From: Promerops cafer
Lineage: Eukaryota > Chordata > Aves > Passeriformes > Nectariniidae
Length of the DNA stretch: 64,000 nt
Reading direction: 5' to 3'
NCBI GenBank assembly: GCA_013398275.1
Contig: VZSE01006226.1
Location: forward strand, 333,396 to 397,395
The number at the start of each line of letters is the position of its first letter. The first letter of the stretch is position 1. The notes below the pieces were generated by a model that worked only from the letters and a program-made list of their open reading frames with translations, was not told where the DNA came from and searched no databases. Positions 24,911 through 38,299 of this stretch are shown here, one piece after another. A program made the position numbers and the translations under genes.

Positions 24911-26162
24911 ACCTGGTGAATTATTCATTTAGAAAATAAAAACAAAAGGGCAAAATTCAAGGTTTAGTTTGAGGATGAAAACTGGAGATGGTAATAGAAG
25001 AAATGTCATCATTTTTCTGCAGAACTCTTCAGCTGGTACTTGTACTAAGACATGCAAAATATCTGTAGTATAACTGCCTGCATGTCTTCATCCTTGAAAG
25101 CTTATACCATTTACTAGTACAAACTTCTCTTTACCTGGTTTTGGGTAGAAGATAAATGTTTTATTACAGACAGCATTATTTTATCATTGTATTAAAGATA
25201 TCTGTCCTCTGACTGCATGTAAGGAGTAGCAATAAGAATTTAGGGAGACATTTAAAAAATCTGAAATATTAAAAAAAAAAAGCCAAAACCCCCCACCTTC
25301 GTACACAAATGAAGGATCATATTTAGTGATATGCTACTGGTTTTATTCCAGTAAGTACTTTATACAAACTTTAAAACTGCTGCAGGAAGCAAGCTTTGAA
25401 CTTTATTGTGGTAGCTTAAACTCTAGTAATTATGAATATTTTTGGCAGTGTTATGCCTTACATTGGTAGTCAGTGGCTGGGTGAATTAGTGGTTTCACAA
25501 AGGCAGCTATTACTGATTCCAATCCTTTTAGCAACAGAGAACCTTCCCATCCTTTGATAATCTTTATTAATTACCCCATGGCTGTGTCTTCTCTTCTTTC
25601 TAGTGTGACCTCTGCTCGCTTCTACCACCAGATAGAAATCTAAATTTATTTTTTTCTCGGGCAGGCTCATGGGAACCGTGATACTTTTTTCTCTCTTGGA
25701 AACAAGGGGAGGCTTTGGTAAAGGCTCTGTCTGAAGGGGATTCTCACGCTGCAGCTGCAAGTTTGCTCCTCTCCTCCCAGCAGTGTGGACAGCAGCTCCA
25801 CGCGGCGCTCGGTGAGAGCGCTCTGTGTGGGAGGAAGAAAGCAAACCCAGCATTCTCAGTACCTTTCTGAGCCTGGATTTAGCTCTCACACTTGGCCCTT
25901 TCTGGGGGACCAGCAGAGTCAGGTCCACATTAGGTCTGTGTCTTGCAGGAGGGATTCTTGTTGCCAGCTTGGCTGCTGCTTCTGCCCAGGCAGAGAGCCT
26001 CCTGTTTGGCAGGAGAACAGCCAGGCTGGGAGCTGCTCTGTTCCTAGACAGCACCTACTTTGGGATTGGATCAACTCTGCAAACATCTTTTTAATGATGA
26101 GGCATTTGCCAAAGCTGCAGCAGCACTGCAGAGTTTGAGCTTCTGGAGAGGGAGTTCCTGGC

Positions 26163-26230
26163 CAGGGCAGGGGCTTGGAACTGGATGGTCTTTGGTTCCT
26201 TCCAAAAGAAACCAAAAAAAAATTCTGGGG
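26163..26230 (+). mobile_element. CR1 LINE 3' fragment, diverged
   Basis: GGCTTGGAACTGGATGGTCT, then TTGGTTCCTTCCAA, then an A-rich insertion and ATTCTGGG follow the order of the CR1 3' end. It is diverged, with the AACCCAAACC part replaced by A-rich sequence. Confidence 0.65.
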
Positions 26231-29200
26231 TTTTTTATCTATGTACACAGCCCTGGTCTGGGCACCACAATTTTAAAATCTGTATATTTAATTGGCACAT
26301 AGTTTTATTTGACCAACCATTAGAGGAAAAAGCTTATTTCTATTAACCAGTTACTCGTCATCCTCTTGGTGACATCTGTAAATTATATCTATTAAGCACC
26401 AGCAAACCCCTGACACTGCTTGAGATGCAAGCTCTCAGAGTCCAAAGAAAACTTTCTTCCTGTTTTTCTTTTGGAATTCTCCTGCTGAAGTGTAGCTACA
26501 GATGTACTGGAGGGTTGGGACAACGGGCTCCTGGAAAAAGAGCAGATTTGGTACAAGTGTGGAACAGCCTGGTGTATCTGTGCAGTATCTGACCGAGGGA
26601 ATTAATTTCTCTCTTGATGGAGACTTAAACTCGGTGACTGAGGGTTTGGGTTTATTTAGGGTTTTTTTCTTAATTTATGTTTTTAGTGGATGGTGGCAGC
26701 TGAGTGAAATTATTTTGCCCTCAGAGTGCTTTGGATGTGCACAAACCCTCTGTACATAACTGTTTCTGATTGTTCTTTTTATCTGTTTTTCACATGTGTC
26801 CTCTAGCCCATAGGAAGTGATGGTATTCCAAATGTGCCAGTGTGATCATAAAAAAGAGGAACAAATCTTGGTTAATTTTTGAAATACATTATTAAGACTG
26901 TTTCCTTTTTGACATAGATGGAAATGGGCAGACAAAAAATACTTTGGTTCTTAGAGGAGCTCAGTTATTCACACATAAGCAAGTATCATGCTTTGGAATA
27001 AGGATGAAGAGCAGACCAGAGTGAAAGCCCTTTGCTTTCCAGGCTGTGAGCAGAACTGGGAAGCATTTTCCTTTAGCCTTGACCGTCCATGAGGTGTTCT
27101 GGTTCCCCAAAATGTAACAAGTAGCTCTTTGAAACTCAGAGTTAATTTTTGTGCTTCTTTGAGAGGAGGGCTTGCTAGGAATTGTGATGGTATCGGCAGC
27201 AACAGCCAGAACTAGTCCTGTGTCCATTCAGTTCTCCATTTTCAGTTTTAAGGCATTTTGGCCTGGATGCCACAGTACTTTAGGAGAATTTCCTGACATT
27301 CCTATCCTGAGGGATTCTGCCAGAGCTCATGGAACTGCCTGTGGAGAGTGGAGATATCCAGGGAGCTTTCTGACTCCTAATGAGTATGAAAAGCACTGTT
27401 TCCCCAAATTCCTACTACAAAATCCTCTAAAGATAGCAAATTTGTATAAAGTTAAGCTGCTTAGTATAAATAGCCAGTTCTTGGCCACCTAGAAGCCATC
27501 CAGTGGCATCCAGCCACCTTGGCCATCCCGTGATTCACATAAAGCTCAGCTCTGGATGGTCTTCACTCGTGCAGAAATCTGTCCAGCCTCTCTTCAAATA
27601 GCACAGGAATAATGCATCTCTTCCATTTCCAGCTCTCAGGTGTTGGGGTTAAGTATTAAAACTAACACCAAATAAATAAATGCCATTTTTGTGGTGTGGT
27701 TGGGCAATTACCACAAGACATTCTATTAAAATTAATTTCCCTGAAGCCTGTTGGCTTTTTTTAGTCTCTGGATACTATGGAAACCTGGTTGCTGGATTGG
27801 AGCTATATGAAAAACACTACTTGTGCCTGGTATTTAAGGGGAGAAAATACCATTTCTTTTAATTGCAGGATGTTGCTCCAAACCTGCAAAATTGCAGGTG
27901 AGGGAAAGCAGATGAGTTGTTTCAAATGGTAGAGAATGAACTGGCAAACTCCTTTTGCTGAGGGCAGAACTAATCTAAAAATCTGGAATTTTTCCTTCTT
28001 AATTTTCGTCCTTTTTTCCTTTTTCTGGGGGAGGTGCAAGCATCTTACAAGCAGGAGAAGTACTATCACAGGGAGTTACATGTGTGTGTCATGGTTTCTT
28101 CCTTTATTTATGGACAGTTTTCTTTTTCCTGTTCTGAGCCTGCCAATCAATCTGTGTGACACTGAAATGCTCAGTTCACCTGCTGGTTGTGTTCCACAGA
28201 CCACAGGTCTGTGCTGAGGTTAAAAGGAAGATTAGGAACATCTGATCATCATATGCTTCATGAGCAGTAACCTTCCCATCTCTCCCTATCCCAAAAATTC
28301 AAGTTTTCTGAAAAAATAAGCTTCACTCATGGACCCCAACTAGGCAAATATATCTTTGCTATTATCTCCAGATCTGAAAAAGCAAATGAGAACTCTGTAG
28401 GTGGGTATGTACTGTATTCATTTAGGGGTTTTTGGTAGGATTTCCTCAGTGTCATCCCCTTTTAACCTTTACTGTGGAATGAGGTTCCTAAACTGTTCTC
28501 GAGGTTTCAGAGGGGTTAAATAAATCCCTAATGTTGGTACACCCAGCAGGCTCCCCACTGCTTCTGTGTGGGTGCTAAGAACTGCAGAAGCACTTGATTT
28601 GAAGACATTCTGAACTTTTGGGTCTGAGCTAGCAGAAGCTCTGCATTCCTTTGATTAATATTCCTTTTATAGCCAATCTCTAGCATGTGTCCTCTACGGA
28701 AGAGTGGGTTCAGATTTAATCCATTAATTGCTTAAAAGAAGCAGGAGAAGGCTTCCTTCCCCATGGCTGTTCTTCTGCTAAGATGGCTGATGGTAGATAC
28801 ATGGGAATATTCAGTGTTGCAGTTATTCCAATAAATGGTGGCCATGGCATTTGGAGCTGCTGTGCCCCTCTGAAATTACTGTGCAGCTCTGCAGGACACC
28901 AGTGAGGGAGAAGGTGGCTTCCCAAGGAATCCCTGCCTTGTTTTTTTCTCTGCCTTCAAAGCATTTCCTGTGGCTTGTGACTGTGGGGCTCAGCAAATTC
29001 ATCTAATAAGCAAATTGAAATGTACTTTAAATCAATCAGATTAGAAATAACATTTTACATCCTGTTGTGCCACTGGTAGGAATCTTCAGAGACTCTTGTA
29101 TACAACAATGAAGGATAATAATTGTTTATTGCTACCTCATTTTTGCCTCATATATTCTGGCAGCTGTTTGGGGAACTGGATTTCTTGTTCTCCTCATCTT

Positions 29201-29573
29201 GTGGTACAAAGTTTTCACTTGTTAGGAAAACATCATTTCTCCATGATGAAAATAGGATCGCCTGTGTGGTCTTCATGGCCAAGTGGTGACTCCTCTGTTT
29301 TGAGTTCTGGATGTGGCTGGACTTGAAGGTCTCTGCAGGCTTTGCTGATCAGAGCACTGGAAATTGTCCCAGCAAATACATGGAAGCTTCTCAAGAATGA
29401 GTGTATAGGATGACAGGATAAGAGTAGGTACCCAAGTGTTCCTTTATTTGCTGATGAAGAGAAAATCTGAAAGCATAGAAGTACATAAAAAGAAGTCATG
29501 GAAGAATTTATTTACAGCCTGTTACAGAAATGGTTGGTTCTGGACAAATATAATACAAAAATCTAGAGAGCAG

Positions 29574-29624
29574 ATACCAAAGTCTTGTGTCACCACAAGA
29601 TACAAAGATACCAAAGTCTTGTGT
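29574..29624 (+). repeat. short direct repeat, ~19-bp unit, two copies
   Basis: AGATACCAAAGTCTTGTGT occurs twice about 32 bases apart, separated by CACCACAAGATACAA-like sequence. It is probably a local duplication. Confidence 0.8.
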
Positions 29625-30579
29625 TGATTGTGTTGCATTTTATTCAAAAAAAATACAAGCAGCAAAATCAATATTTCACCACATCAATGTCCCTGGTATT
29701 TTTTATTGCAATTCCTTCTTCCAGAACTGTTCTGCAAACAACTGCTATTGTTTTTAATGGACTCAACCTGTGACTTTTCAGCACCAGATAGATTTGTGAG
29801 AAGCCCTGGTCATTGCTGATAGGCTTGTGAGTTGTTCACTGCATCTGGTGTATTTATTTACACTGGGGATGATTATGGCTCACTTTAACTCCTAAGTTAA
29901 AGAGGAAATTGTTTTTAAATGACCAGCAAAACATCCACTGTAGTAATTTTGTAAAAGTTTCTTGGGTTTTTTATATCTAAATATGCCTTATTGACTGTGC
30001 CTGTTTTGGAGCTGGCTTGTACAAAAACAGACTGGGAATGGAACTGAAGATGGGTTTTGTCTGGGAGTAGCTCTTTGGTTCCCATAAGTCCCTGTGCATT
30101 TTTAGGATAGTTTGGAGATATTTAATAGAAATCATGTGCACACCTAAAAAAGTAGTGGTTCTTCAGAGCTGGAAATGATGTAGGCAGCTGTTATCCAAGA
30201 CTCAAAGACTAGGAATAGTCATTTCCAGCTCTCCTTTTCCTGCAGTTTTTTCCCTGTTTCTTCTCTGCATCCCCAGCAAACCTCTGCAGAAGTGCTGTTC
30301 AGACCTTTGGTCCTTTTGCTCCTTTCTCATGGCATCTCATGCCCCAAATCTGGGTGCCTGAACTTGTTCCTGTTTGTTCTCCCCAGGTCGAGGGGGTTTT
30401 CTCAGGCTGAGTCCCGTTCCACGTGTAAAGGTGTGAAAACCTCAGGCCTGAGACCTGGTGCTTCTCTTCGGCAGCTCTGACGGTACAGGAACTTGCCCAT
30501 GCCTTGAATGGCAGCAAACAATGCAAAATTGGGCAACTGCTGCCATTTTAAGGCTATGATGGTCTTAAAAGTCCATGAC

Positions 30580-30755
30580 CTCTTCTCCCAAAGAACAGGA
30601 CAAGAGGAAATGGCCTCAAGCTGGACCAGGGGAGGTTTAGATTGGATTTGAGGCAAAATATCTCCCCAGAAAGAAGGGCCTGGAACAGGCTGCCCAGGGC
30701 AGTGGTGGGGCCACCATTGCTGGAGGGATTTAAAAGCCACGTGGCGGATGGATCC
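30580..30755 (+). mobile_element. CR1 LINE fragment (mid 3' region, no tail)
   Basis: Contains GAGGAAATGGCCTCAAGCTG, GGGGAGGTTTAGATTGGAT, GGAACAGGCTGCCCAGGGCA and GGAGGGATTTAAAAGCCACG, all in CR1 order. The final ATTCTATGATTCTA tail is missing and the element stops at about 30755, where unrelated GC-rich sequence follows. Confidence 0.9.
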
Positions 30756-33700
30756 CCCGGTGGCTGCGCGGGGTGGGCGGGTCCTCTCTGAAGGATCCAC
30801 CTGCTCCTACAGCAGCTGCATTACATCTTGGAATTCAGGCACTGACTCTTTCTTGTCCTTGTCCGAGGCAGGTCGAAATGAAGCGCAGATTCATTTTGGG
30901 TTGATTAGGATCTGTTAATGTTCATATTAACTGTCACTGGAACAGAAAGATTGCATGGGGAGGGTTTGCCATCTCTGAAGGGATTGTGTACTGGGTACAT
31001 TCTTGTCTTTAACCTTAGAAAACAGGGAAGAGTTTGGAACATAAAAATGCAACTGGTACAGTATTTGACACTGTTGTAAAAGTCACCAAGAATACATTTT
31101 TCACACAGGAATATTGCCACCTTCCTGACATTACAGAGGAGTTTTTAATGAGTAAAATTCCTACTTCATTTGCATACTAACCCATATCTGATTGCTGGAT
31201 TACTATTGAAGCTTCAGCTTGACTCTCTGAATATTAAAAAACATTTGATATTTTAACTAGTTTTATATTTTCTATTTTGCTGCTTTTAATGTACAAATGA
31301 ATGCCATTAATCTAATTTACATATTTCTAAAGACCTTTTGATGTAGTAAGATGCAAAAGTTGGTTTTTGTTTTTTTTTTTTGTTTTTTTTTAGTGACAAT
31401 CTTATATGCAAAAATGCTGCTGCCAGGCAATTATCCACCCAGATAGTTTTAACAGTTACTCATAATCAGCACAGATCAGTGACATGACAGCAGTTTTTGG
31501 GAGATGTATGACCCGTTCTAAGCATTAACTTTCAAATTGGCACAAATGTGCAAATCCACATTTTGGAAAACTCTAATTCTTATTTATTTGTCTCCATGGG
31601 AGAATACCAGGGGTTTGTGGTTTTTTGCTTTTGGTCTTTGTTTTATTATTTTGGTTTTGGTTTTTTTTGCCTTCTGATATCTCAATTTTATCATATTCTA
31701 AAGACAAGGAACATTTTTTTCCCCCGCTTTGGATTTTGGTTTCCAGTCCATAGGGATCCAAGTAAAGAAATGCTGCCTTCAATAAAATATGCCATGTTTG
31801 CACAGCAATTTCTTTATTGTTCTGCAGTAATGTCTTTGGGAGAAGAGTCTCTTTTGAATTATTATTTTAATTAGTTTTGATTCACGTTGGCTCCTGTTCT
31901 CTCCCGTGCACACTGAGAACTCTCTCGCCACAAAGTTTACTCTGAAAACTGCCCTGTTACAATGACAGACATTAAAAAATCACTTGGTCTGTAGTTGTGG
32001 GAAGGTTCCTGCCTGTCTGGTCCTTCATATACTGAGTATAAAATGAGATCTTTAGTCTGCAGGCTGGAGAATTTGCTTGATGTGGAGCTGGGAGTGATGT
32101 GTGCAGACTTAGGCTCAATAGCCCATTCCCAAAGGATGCTCCTGCTCTCTGCAGCCCCACCTGCTTCTAGCACAGGAAGGGGTTGATTTTATTTGATGCT
32201 TTCAGTATAGATAATCTGTATTTACAAGGTTTTGTAAGATCCAGTCTTTCTGCCCTCTGCTCATCTTTGATAAGTTAAACTTTGAGTGTTTCACTCTGAT
32301 TTGGAGTAAGATCCTCCAAGTAGTGGATGAGCTGCTATCAGACAGGCAGAGGAACCAAAAATAGATAAAATGTAATCCCAGCATACTTCTCTTTGTTTGT
32401 CAATCTTCTTGCTAATGAGGAAAAAGAAATCAGGAAGGAAAACTGTTACAAATGTAATCCCAAAAGTTGAATGAGATGGGCAGAAAACAAGAAAATGGGG
32501 AAAAAGTGATTACAAATTGGTTTTTTTCTATCAGCCTACTGAGACATTTTGATCCAATGGTTTAACAGACTCTGAGGTGTTTTGTGATGCAGAATACAGC
32601 TCTAAGATATCAACCTGAGGATCAACTTTGTATTTGCAAGTTAACACCTTTGCTGAATGGCTCTGTTGGGATTTTAGGCTATATTAGTGGTGGTTGAAGG
32701 AAGAAGGAATTAGACTTGGAATTACAGAACCTCATTTAAAATGTAATGTTTACTAAACTTACTGTGCAAGGTAGAAAATGCACAGCAACTTATTTCCAGA
32801 AGGAACAAAGACTAAGTTATGCAAATCAAAATGAAATAGTAATTTTTTTCTTCAAAAATTTTGTAGAAATTATTTCTTTCTTAAGGACTTCAGACCACAG
32901 CTGGGCACTAAACAAGAGCCTGGTTGTCCCAGGTTAGGGACACAAATACTCAGCAGACACTCCAGGCAGGAATGTAAGTTGAGCTGGATAAATCCAGTAC
33001 ATGTGTTTCCACCTAAATACCAGTAGGAAGGCAATGGCATTACATGTTTTGAAAAATTAAACATTTGAAAATTGTCAGATCTATGGCTTTGTATCAAGGC
33101 ACTGAATCACTCAAAGATTATCAACAGTAAAATATGGGAGTTAGGCTGGTAACATATTGTTTATATGTGGGAAAAAGCATAAATCCAGCACTTTCTAACA
33201 TCTGGGAAACCTGGCCAATCTTTAACAAATTATCTTGGTTACCTAAATTCCCCACTTTTGGAGGAATTGTTAAAGAGGTGAAACCATTGACTGTATTTGT
33301 AGCACCCTCATTGCTCCATGTCTTGTCATGCTGATGTTAGTGCCAGGTGTCCCCTCGGGTTCCTCTGTCAGGGACTGGAGATAACCCCGTGGCTCAAGCA
33401 GAGATGTCCAAACTGTGCAGCTCACCTCAATCCCCAAATAAACTTCAGAACTCTGTAGCCCTGAGAGAGCTGGGATGGAGCAATGCCAGTCCAGCTCCCT
33501 GAAGTGCTGTCACGTTTTCCAGGCGTTCTGGGGCCGCGTGGTCCCGAGGGATCCCTTTTCTCTGGGCGTCCCTCATGGCACTGCTCTGGGCTGGATGGAG
33601 CTGCCTCAGCCACCATATGTATCCATCTCCTCAGGCTGTTTGTGTTTGTGGCAGCTTTGGCAGCCTGCCGGGGTTTTTCTGAGTAATGCAAGTGGTGGGG

Positions 33701-34373
33701 AATGATAATAATAATACTGTTAACCCCTTGGTTTCTCGGCCAGCCAGGAGGGGGACTTGGGGGAGCAGAGCCTCCCCTGCCTCCCCTTTCCCTGTGCCCC
33801 TCCAAAAATGCACCAATGAGTACGTGTTAGGAAGCCTAAATAGAGACAGGGATATGAATAAGCTTTCTAAGGAGGTGAGAATATAAAAAAGGAAGATGAT
33901 ATGATTCTCCCTCTGACAATTTTTTCCAGCAGTTTGAAAAATACAGAGTGATTCGTTGTTTTCTGCAGTTCCCCTTCCCTCCCAAGGTCAGATAAGAATG
34001 GCAACCGTGGTGGTTAATGCTGACAACCTTTCTCCAGCCTTGTCTGGCTTCTACAAGGGAGAGATTTGCAGTGGCAATATAATACAGCACTGGGAGCTTT
34101 CTTCCTTGGCTGAGGCTAAAGCTTCCCAGCTTCTGCATGGAGTGATTTCCAGAGGACACTAATCCTGCTCCGAGCTGGGGAGTGCTGAGTTATGGTAACT
34201 TTATCAAAATATTGACAGCACATCACTGCTGTAGGGATAGGACGGCTGTATTTTGATAAAGGCAAGGCAGGAAGGATGAATAAACAGTTCTAATGCGGGG
34301 AAATGAACAAGAAAGGAGAAGCACATGGGACTGAATGTCCAGGGAAATGGATTGTGAGAATCTTCATCAGATT

Positions 34374-34508
34374 CCTGGTCTAGTGGAAGGTGTCCCAGGT
34401 CTAGTGGAAGGTGTCCCAGGTCTAGTGGCAGTGTCTCCCTCATGGCAGGGGAGTTGGAACTGAATGACCTTTAAGAGCCCTTCCAATCCAAACCATTCTA
34501 TGATTCCC
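34374..34508 (+). mobile_element. CR1 LINE 3' fragment with internal 21-bp triplication
   Basis: CCTGGTCTAGTGGAAGGTGT starts it, and GGCAGGGGAGTTGGAACTGA through CCAAACCATTCTATGATTCC ends it, giving a typical CR1 3' end. The 21-bp unit GGTCTAGTGGAAGGTGTCCC+A is present at 34377-34397 and 34398-34418, with a diverged third copy from 34419. CR1 normally has one copy, so the expansion came after insertion or was in the source copy. Confidence 0.92.
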
Positions 34509-36063
34509 TGATTCTTTGAGATCTCTACACAGACAAAGTTGCCCAGACAACTTTGCCCAATATCCTTTGGCTGGAAGATGCAGATCTTTTGCTGGGAAAT
34601 GCAGATTTTAGGCTGAACTGCTGCTAACTGTGCACAGTGTGGGAAAGGAAGGTCCCTGCTGTTGCTGTGCTGCCACCTGCCATGGCCAGTTGGGGGTCAG
34701 CCCCCCAGCCCTTCACGTCCTCGGGCTGGTTAATGAGCTTCCCTGGGCTTCCTGCCTGGCAGCAAACAATGCCACTTCACCAGCTCTCCAGTCACCACTA
34801 ATTGAAGCAGCACAATTATCCAATCCTGGCCTCGTTCCACTTCTGAAATAAAACAGCTGTGTTATAATGTTACCATCAAATTCTTTCTCTGTTATATGAC
34901 CTAATAAATTAACGGTTCGGAATAGTGCATTTGTGACTCAGTTTGTCACTAAAATATCCTAATTCCATCAATGGTCTTTTGGATAAATTTCACTGAGTTT
35001 GCTTGGTCTGAAAAGAAATTTGGCTGCTCCAAGCCATCCATTCTAGGAGGACTGAGTTAGTGGTCTCTGGGATACAGAAAAGTAGCGAAAAAATCAGAAA
35101 ATGATGAAATATTTCAGCAAAGAATTGGCTTCACAGACAAGTGCTGCCTCATCAGCTTAGTGAGAGACACAGGTCAGCTCCTGAGAGCTCTCAAAATTGT
35201 CCTGGGTTGGTGTCCAAGGAGCTGTCTGGATACACTTCATGTGGATTGATGGCTCTGCAGAAAGCCTGACCCAGCATGTGGCAGGGTAACCCTTGCTACA
35301 ACAAGCTCTAGGGTGAAAAATGAAACAATTCCAGAGCAATACCTGGTTTGCAAAATTAAAACACTCTTCTGAATTAAGCTAAACAGGATTTCTCTTTGGC
35401 TCTCCAAGTGTTTTTATTTGCTCTGAGACTGGAAATTTAGCATCCTTCTACACAGATTGGCCTGCCTTAGACACCTTTTAAAACAAAAAATATGTGAATT
35501 TTTTTTTCTTTCCTTCCTCATTTTTTTTGTCTATTAGGAGTGCAGCCACCAAAAAAGACAGTGTTGTTAAATGGCTTCTAAACATTGTCACTAAGAATTA
35601 GGAAGCCTTGGTTTGAAACTGGAATTATGAACACGGGAGAAAAGACTTTAAACCCTGCAGAGTTAAAACTCTGTTGTATGGCTCACCAAAATAGATTTCG
35701 AGGAAGAAGTAGCCAAAGGCATAAAAATCTGATGATAGATCTTTTTCTTTCAAATGTGCCAGAAACAGGGAGGTCTGCCAGAGGTCAGCAGACCTGAAGG
35801 ATGATGGACCTGTAAAAGGCAGCACTGTTGAAAGAGGATGTTATTGATGGAAACCTCAGGGAGCTCTTAGCCGTAGTCCAACCATGGAGGAGTTTGGGAT
35901 ACAGCTGCTTCTCAAGACACTTAGATTAACAACCTGAGAACTGAGTAAGGAATGTCCCACAGCTGGAGAGCTGGTGCTAGTGTCAGAAAGATTAGAATTG
36001 CTAGAAAAGGTATTAAAAAACCCACCAGCCTTCAGGAGCCAAAATTTAGCATTTCATGATATG

Positions 36064-36140
36064 GTTCAGGGGCATGGTGGTGTTCAGTCAAAGGCTGGAC
36101 TTGATGATCTTGGAGGTCTTTTCCAACATTAGTGATTCCA
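36064..36140 (+). mobile_element. CR1 LINE 3' end fragment
   Basis: GTGGTGTTCAGTCAAAGGCT and GGACTTGATGATCTTGGAGG followed by TCTTTTCCAACATTAGTGATTC match a CR1 subfamily 3' end, with a partly eroded tail. Confidence 0.8.
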
Positions 36141-37139
36141 CAATGGGAAATCATGTTTTTGGAAGAAATTGGTGGTTGTATGAATAACTGCCTTGGCAGT
36201 CTCAGCTTTTATTTGGACATTGGGAAAGATGTGCTTGAAAACCAGCTCATTGTGTAGCAAGAGAAAAGGACCTCCCGGGATAACAAGCGAAGGGTACAGA
36301 TAAATGGACTGATTTCAAAATACAGGGAAAAGGAGCAGAGTTTTTGAGGGCTGTGCTCTGTGAGCTGTCCTGTTGAATTTGTACAGCAATGATCAGGTGT
36401 AGCATCTTAGGCATAATTCAGAACCAGTAAAGCACTTGGAGCTTAACCACAAGGGCAGTAGATGCCCAGGTTGAGTATGTCAAAGGAAGGGTACCTGGGG
36501 AGGAATGTCCCCGGGCACCAGCATGTGCTGGGGCTGTCCAGCTGGAAAGCAGCTTTGCAGAGGACTCAGGGACCCTGGTATTTCTGCTTTCTGTTCATTA
36601 GATGTATTTGTGCCTCTGTTTCATGGTTGGCTTAAAATACATGCATGCAAAGTGCAGAAGGTGTCAGAAATATGAGCGAGGATAAGCTGCTGAGGGACAG
36701 AAAGAGTGGCAATAAATTAAATTCTTCATGTTTCACGTCAGGTAGCTCTGACACATGGTATAGATTCATATGCATAAGAGGGAAATGCATTTCATATATC
36801 CTAATTCTGAGCAGGAACAAAATGCAGCTACTAATCTGTAAAATATGTCTTTTATTTCTTGAGAAAGTGTATGAAATATTTCCCTCGTCCTGTGTAATGA
36901 CAATGCCCACATTTTTTTGTGCAACTAGAAAAATACTGTGAGCAAAATTCAACACCGGGAAATGATCAGTGCAGTTTCAGAAGGTTTAATTTGGTATTAA
37001 ACACGGATCACAAACATATCAGTGAGGACAGAAACCTTCCTAAGTCATTCCCTCCCAAACCCCTAAATCTCTGCATCTTCCAGAGCAAGGAGAGAGCCCT
37101 GAGCAGTCAGCAATACCAGATCCCCCTAGACAGAGTATC

Positions 37140-37400
37140 AGCATCCTGTGCCCGTGGTGCTGTTTTACAGCTCCAGTTGACTTGTAACACAGCAACTGTC
37201 TCCAAGCAACTGAGAGATGCCGGCGCGTACAGCCGGGCTACGCAACGCGGCGGGGACCGGGACCGGCGTGCTGGGGATTGTCCGCGCCCCTGCCCCCCAG
37301 CCTCGGCTCCTGCCGCCCGCTGGACGAGCTCCAGCTGCCCGGCACGAGGCCCTTGCCGGCGGGGAGCAGCCATCCCTGCGGCTGGGAGACGGGGCTGGGC
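37140..37400. promoter_or_regulatory. intragenic CpG island with RFX-like half-sites
   Basis: A sharp GC/CpG-rich block in an AT-rich intron (GCCGGCGCGTAC, CTACGCAACGCGGCGG, CTGCCGCCCGCTGGACG). At its left edge are three RGYAAC-like half-sites within about 50 bases, including GTCTCCAAGCAAC at 37198-37210 (reverse GTTGCTTGGAGAC), an X-box-like arrangement. Open frames across it on both strands (up to ~198 codons) are expected from the high GC and have no recognised domain. It could be a promoter for an alternative SHANK2 transcript, an antisense or non-coding RNA, or an orphan island. Confidence 0.5.
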
Positions 37401-38041
37401 CCCCAGCTGCCCACCTCAGTCCTTTTGCCAAAATGACTCTTCTGGTATGAATCGATTCAGCTCCCTTGTCTGTGCCAGTGGGGCTGGGCAAAATGGTTTT
37501 TTTGCAGCCAACTGACTCCAAACAAGCTCTCAAAACCAAAACAAAATTGCTGTAGATTTAATCTAATTCACTACAATCAATAGACAACAAAGAAGGAAAA
37601 TTTATATGTTTAATATCATTTCTCCCCCACTGCTTTATCAAATTGCAAAACTAGCAACGTATGTAGGAAACGTCTTCTTTTAAAAGGTAATAATGTACAT
37701 CTCCAGTCCTTGTCCTTCTGAGAAAGCTCATCATTTTGTTATTTGCTGTATTATGTTTCATTTAGGACCCATTCCAAACGTTTAAAAGCTGCAGGACTGT
37801 AGCAATCCACTTCCCCCAGTTTAATTCCAGCAGAATATTTGGAACCCTTTGTGGAAGGGAATTGTAATCTATGAAATACTTGCTACAGAACCTAGTAACG
37901 AAGGAGCATTTTTTCTTTTTATGGTATAATTTGTGTAATCATTTGTGTGACTGTTGATTTGGGGTATTATAATTTTGAAGAAGTGTTTTGAGATTAAAAG
38001 CTTGAGCCTTTTCTTAGGGGGAATGAAGAGCTAGAAAGAGG

Positions 38042-38299
38042 GGAAAGGAAAGGAAAGGAAAGGAAAGGAAAGGAAAGGAAAGGAAAGGAAAGGAAAGGAA
38101 AGGAAAGGAAAGGAAAGGAAAGGAAAGGAAAGGAAAGGAAAGGAAAGGAAAGGAAAGGAAAGGAAAGGAAAGGAAAGGAAAGGAAAGGAAAGGAAAGGAA
38201 AGGAAAGGAAAGGAAAGGAAAGGAAAGGAAAGGAAAGGAAAGGAAAGGAAAGGAAAGGAAAGGAAAGGAAAGGAAAGGAAAGGAAAGGAAAGGAAAGGA
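38042..38299 (+). repeat. (GGAAA)n pentanucleotide array, ~51 copies
   Basis: A perfect run of GGAAA units for 258 bases, with no interruption visible. It is all purine on this strand. The long open frames on the opposite strand (repeated LSFPF) are artefacts of the array. Perfection and length suggest recent expansion and likely length polymorphism. A run this long can also be an assembly approximation. Confidence 0.97.

Noticed and set aside
25470..26054. 194-codon minus-strand open frame, basic and Ser/Arg-rich
   Set aside because: No recognisable domain and no convincing exon borders found; a run of this length is expected about once by chance in a window this size.
33430..33800. GC-richer stretch with CCCTCCAAAAATGC end, considered as CR1 or promoter
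   Set aside because: No CR1 words in order and CpG density not clearly raised.
36919..37515. 198-codon plus-strand open frame through the CpG island
   Set aside because: Half is Ala/Pro/Arg-rich translation of GC-rich DNA; overlapping frames on the other strand are equally open.
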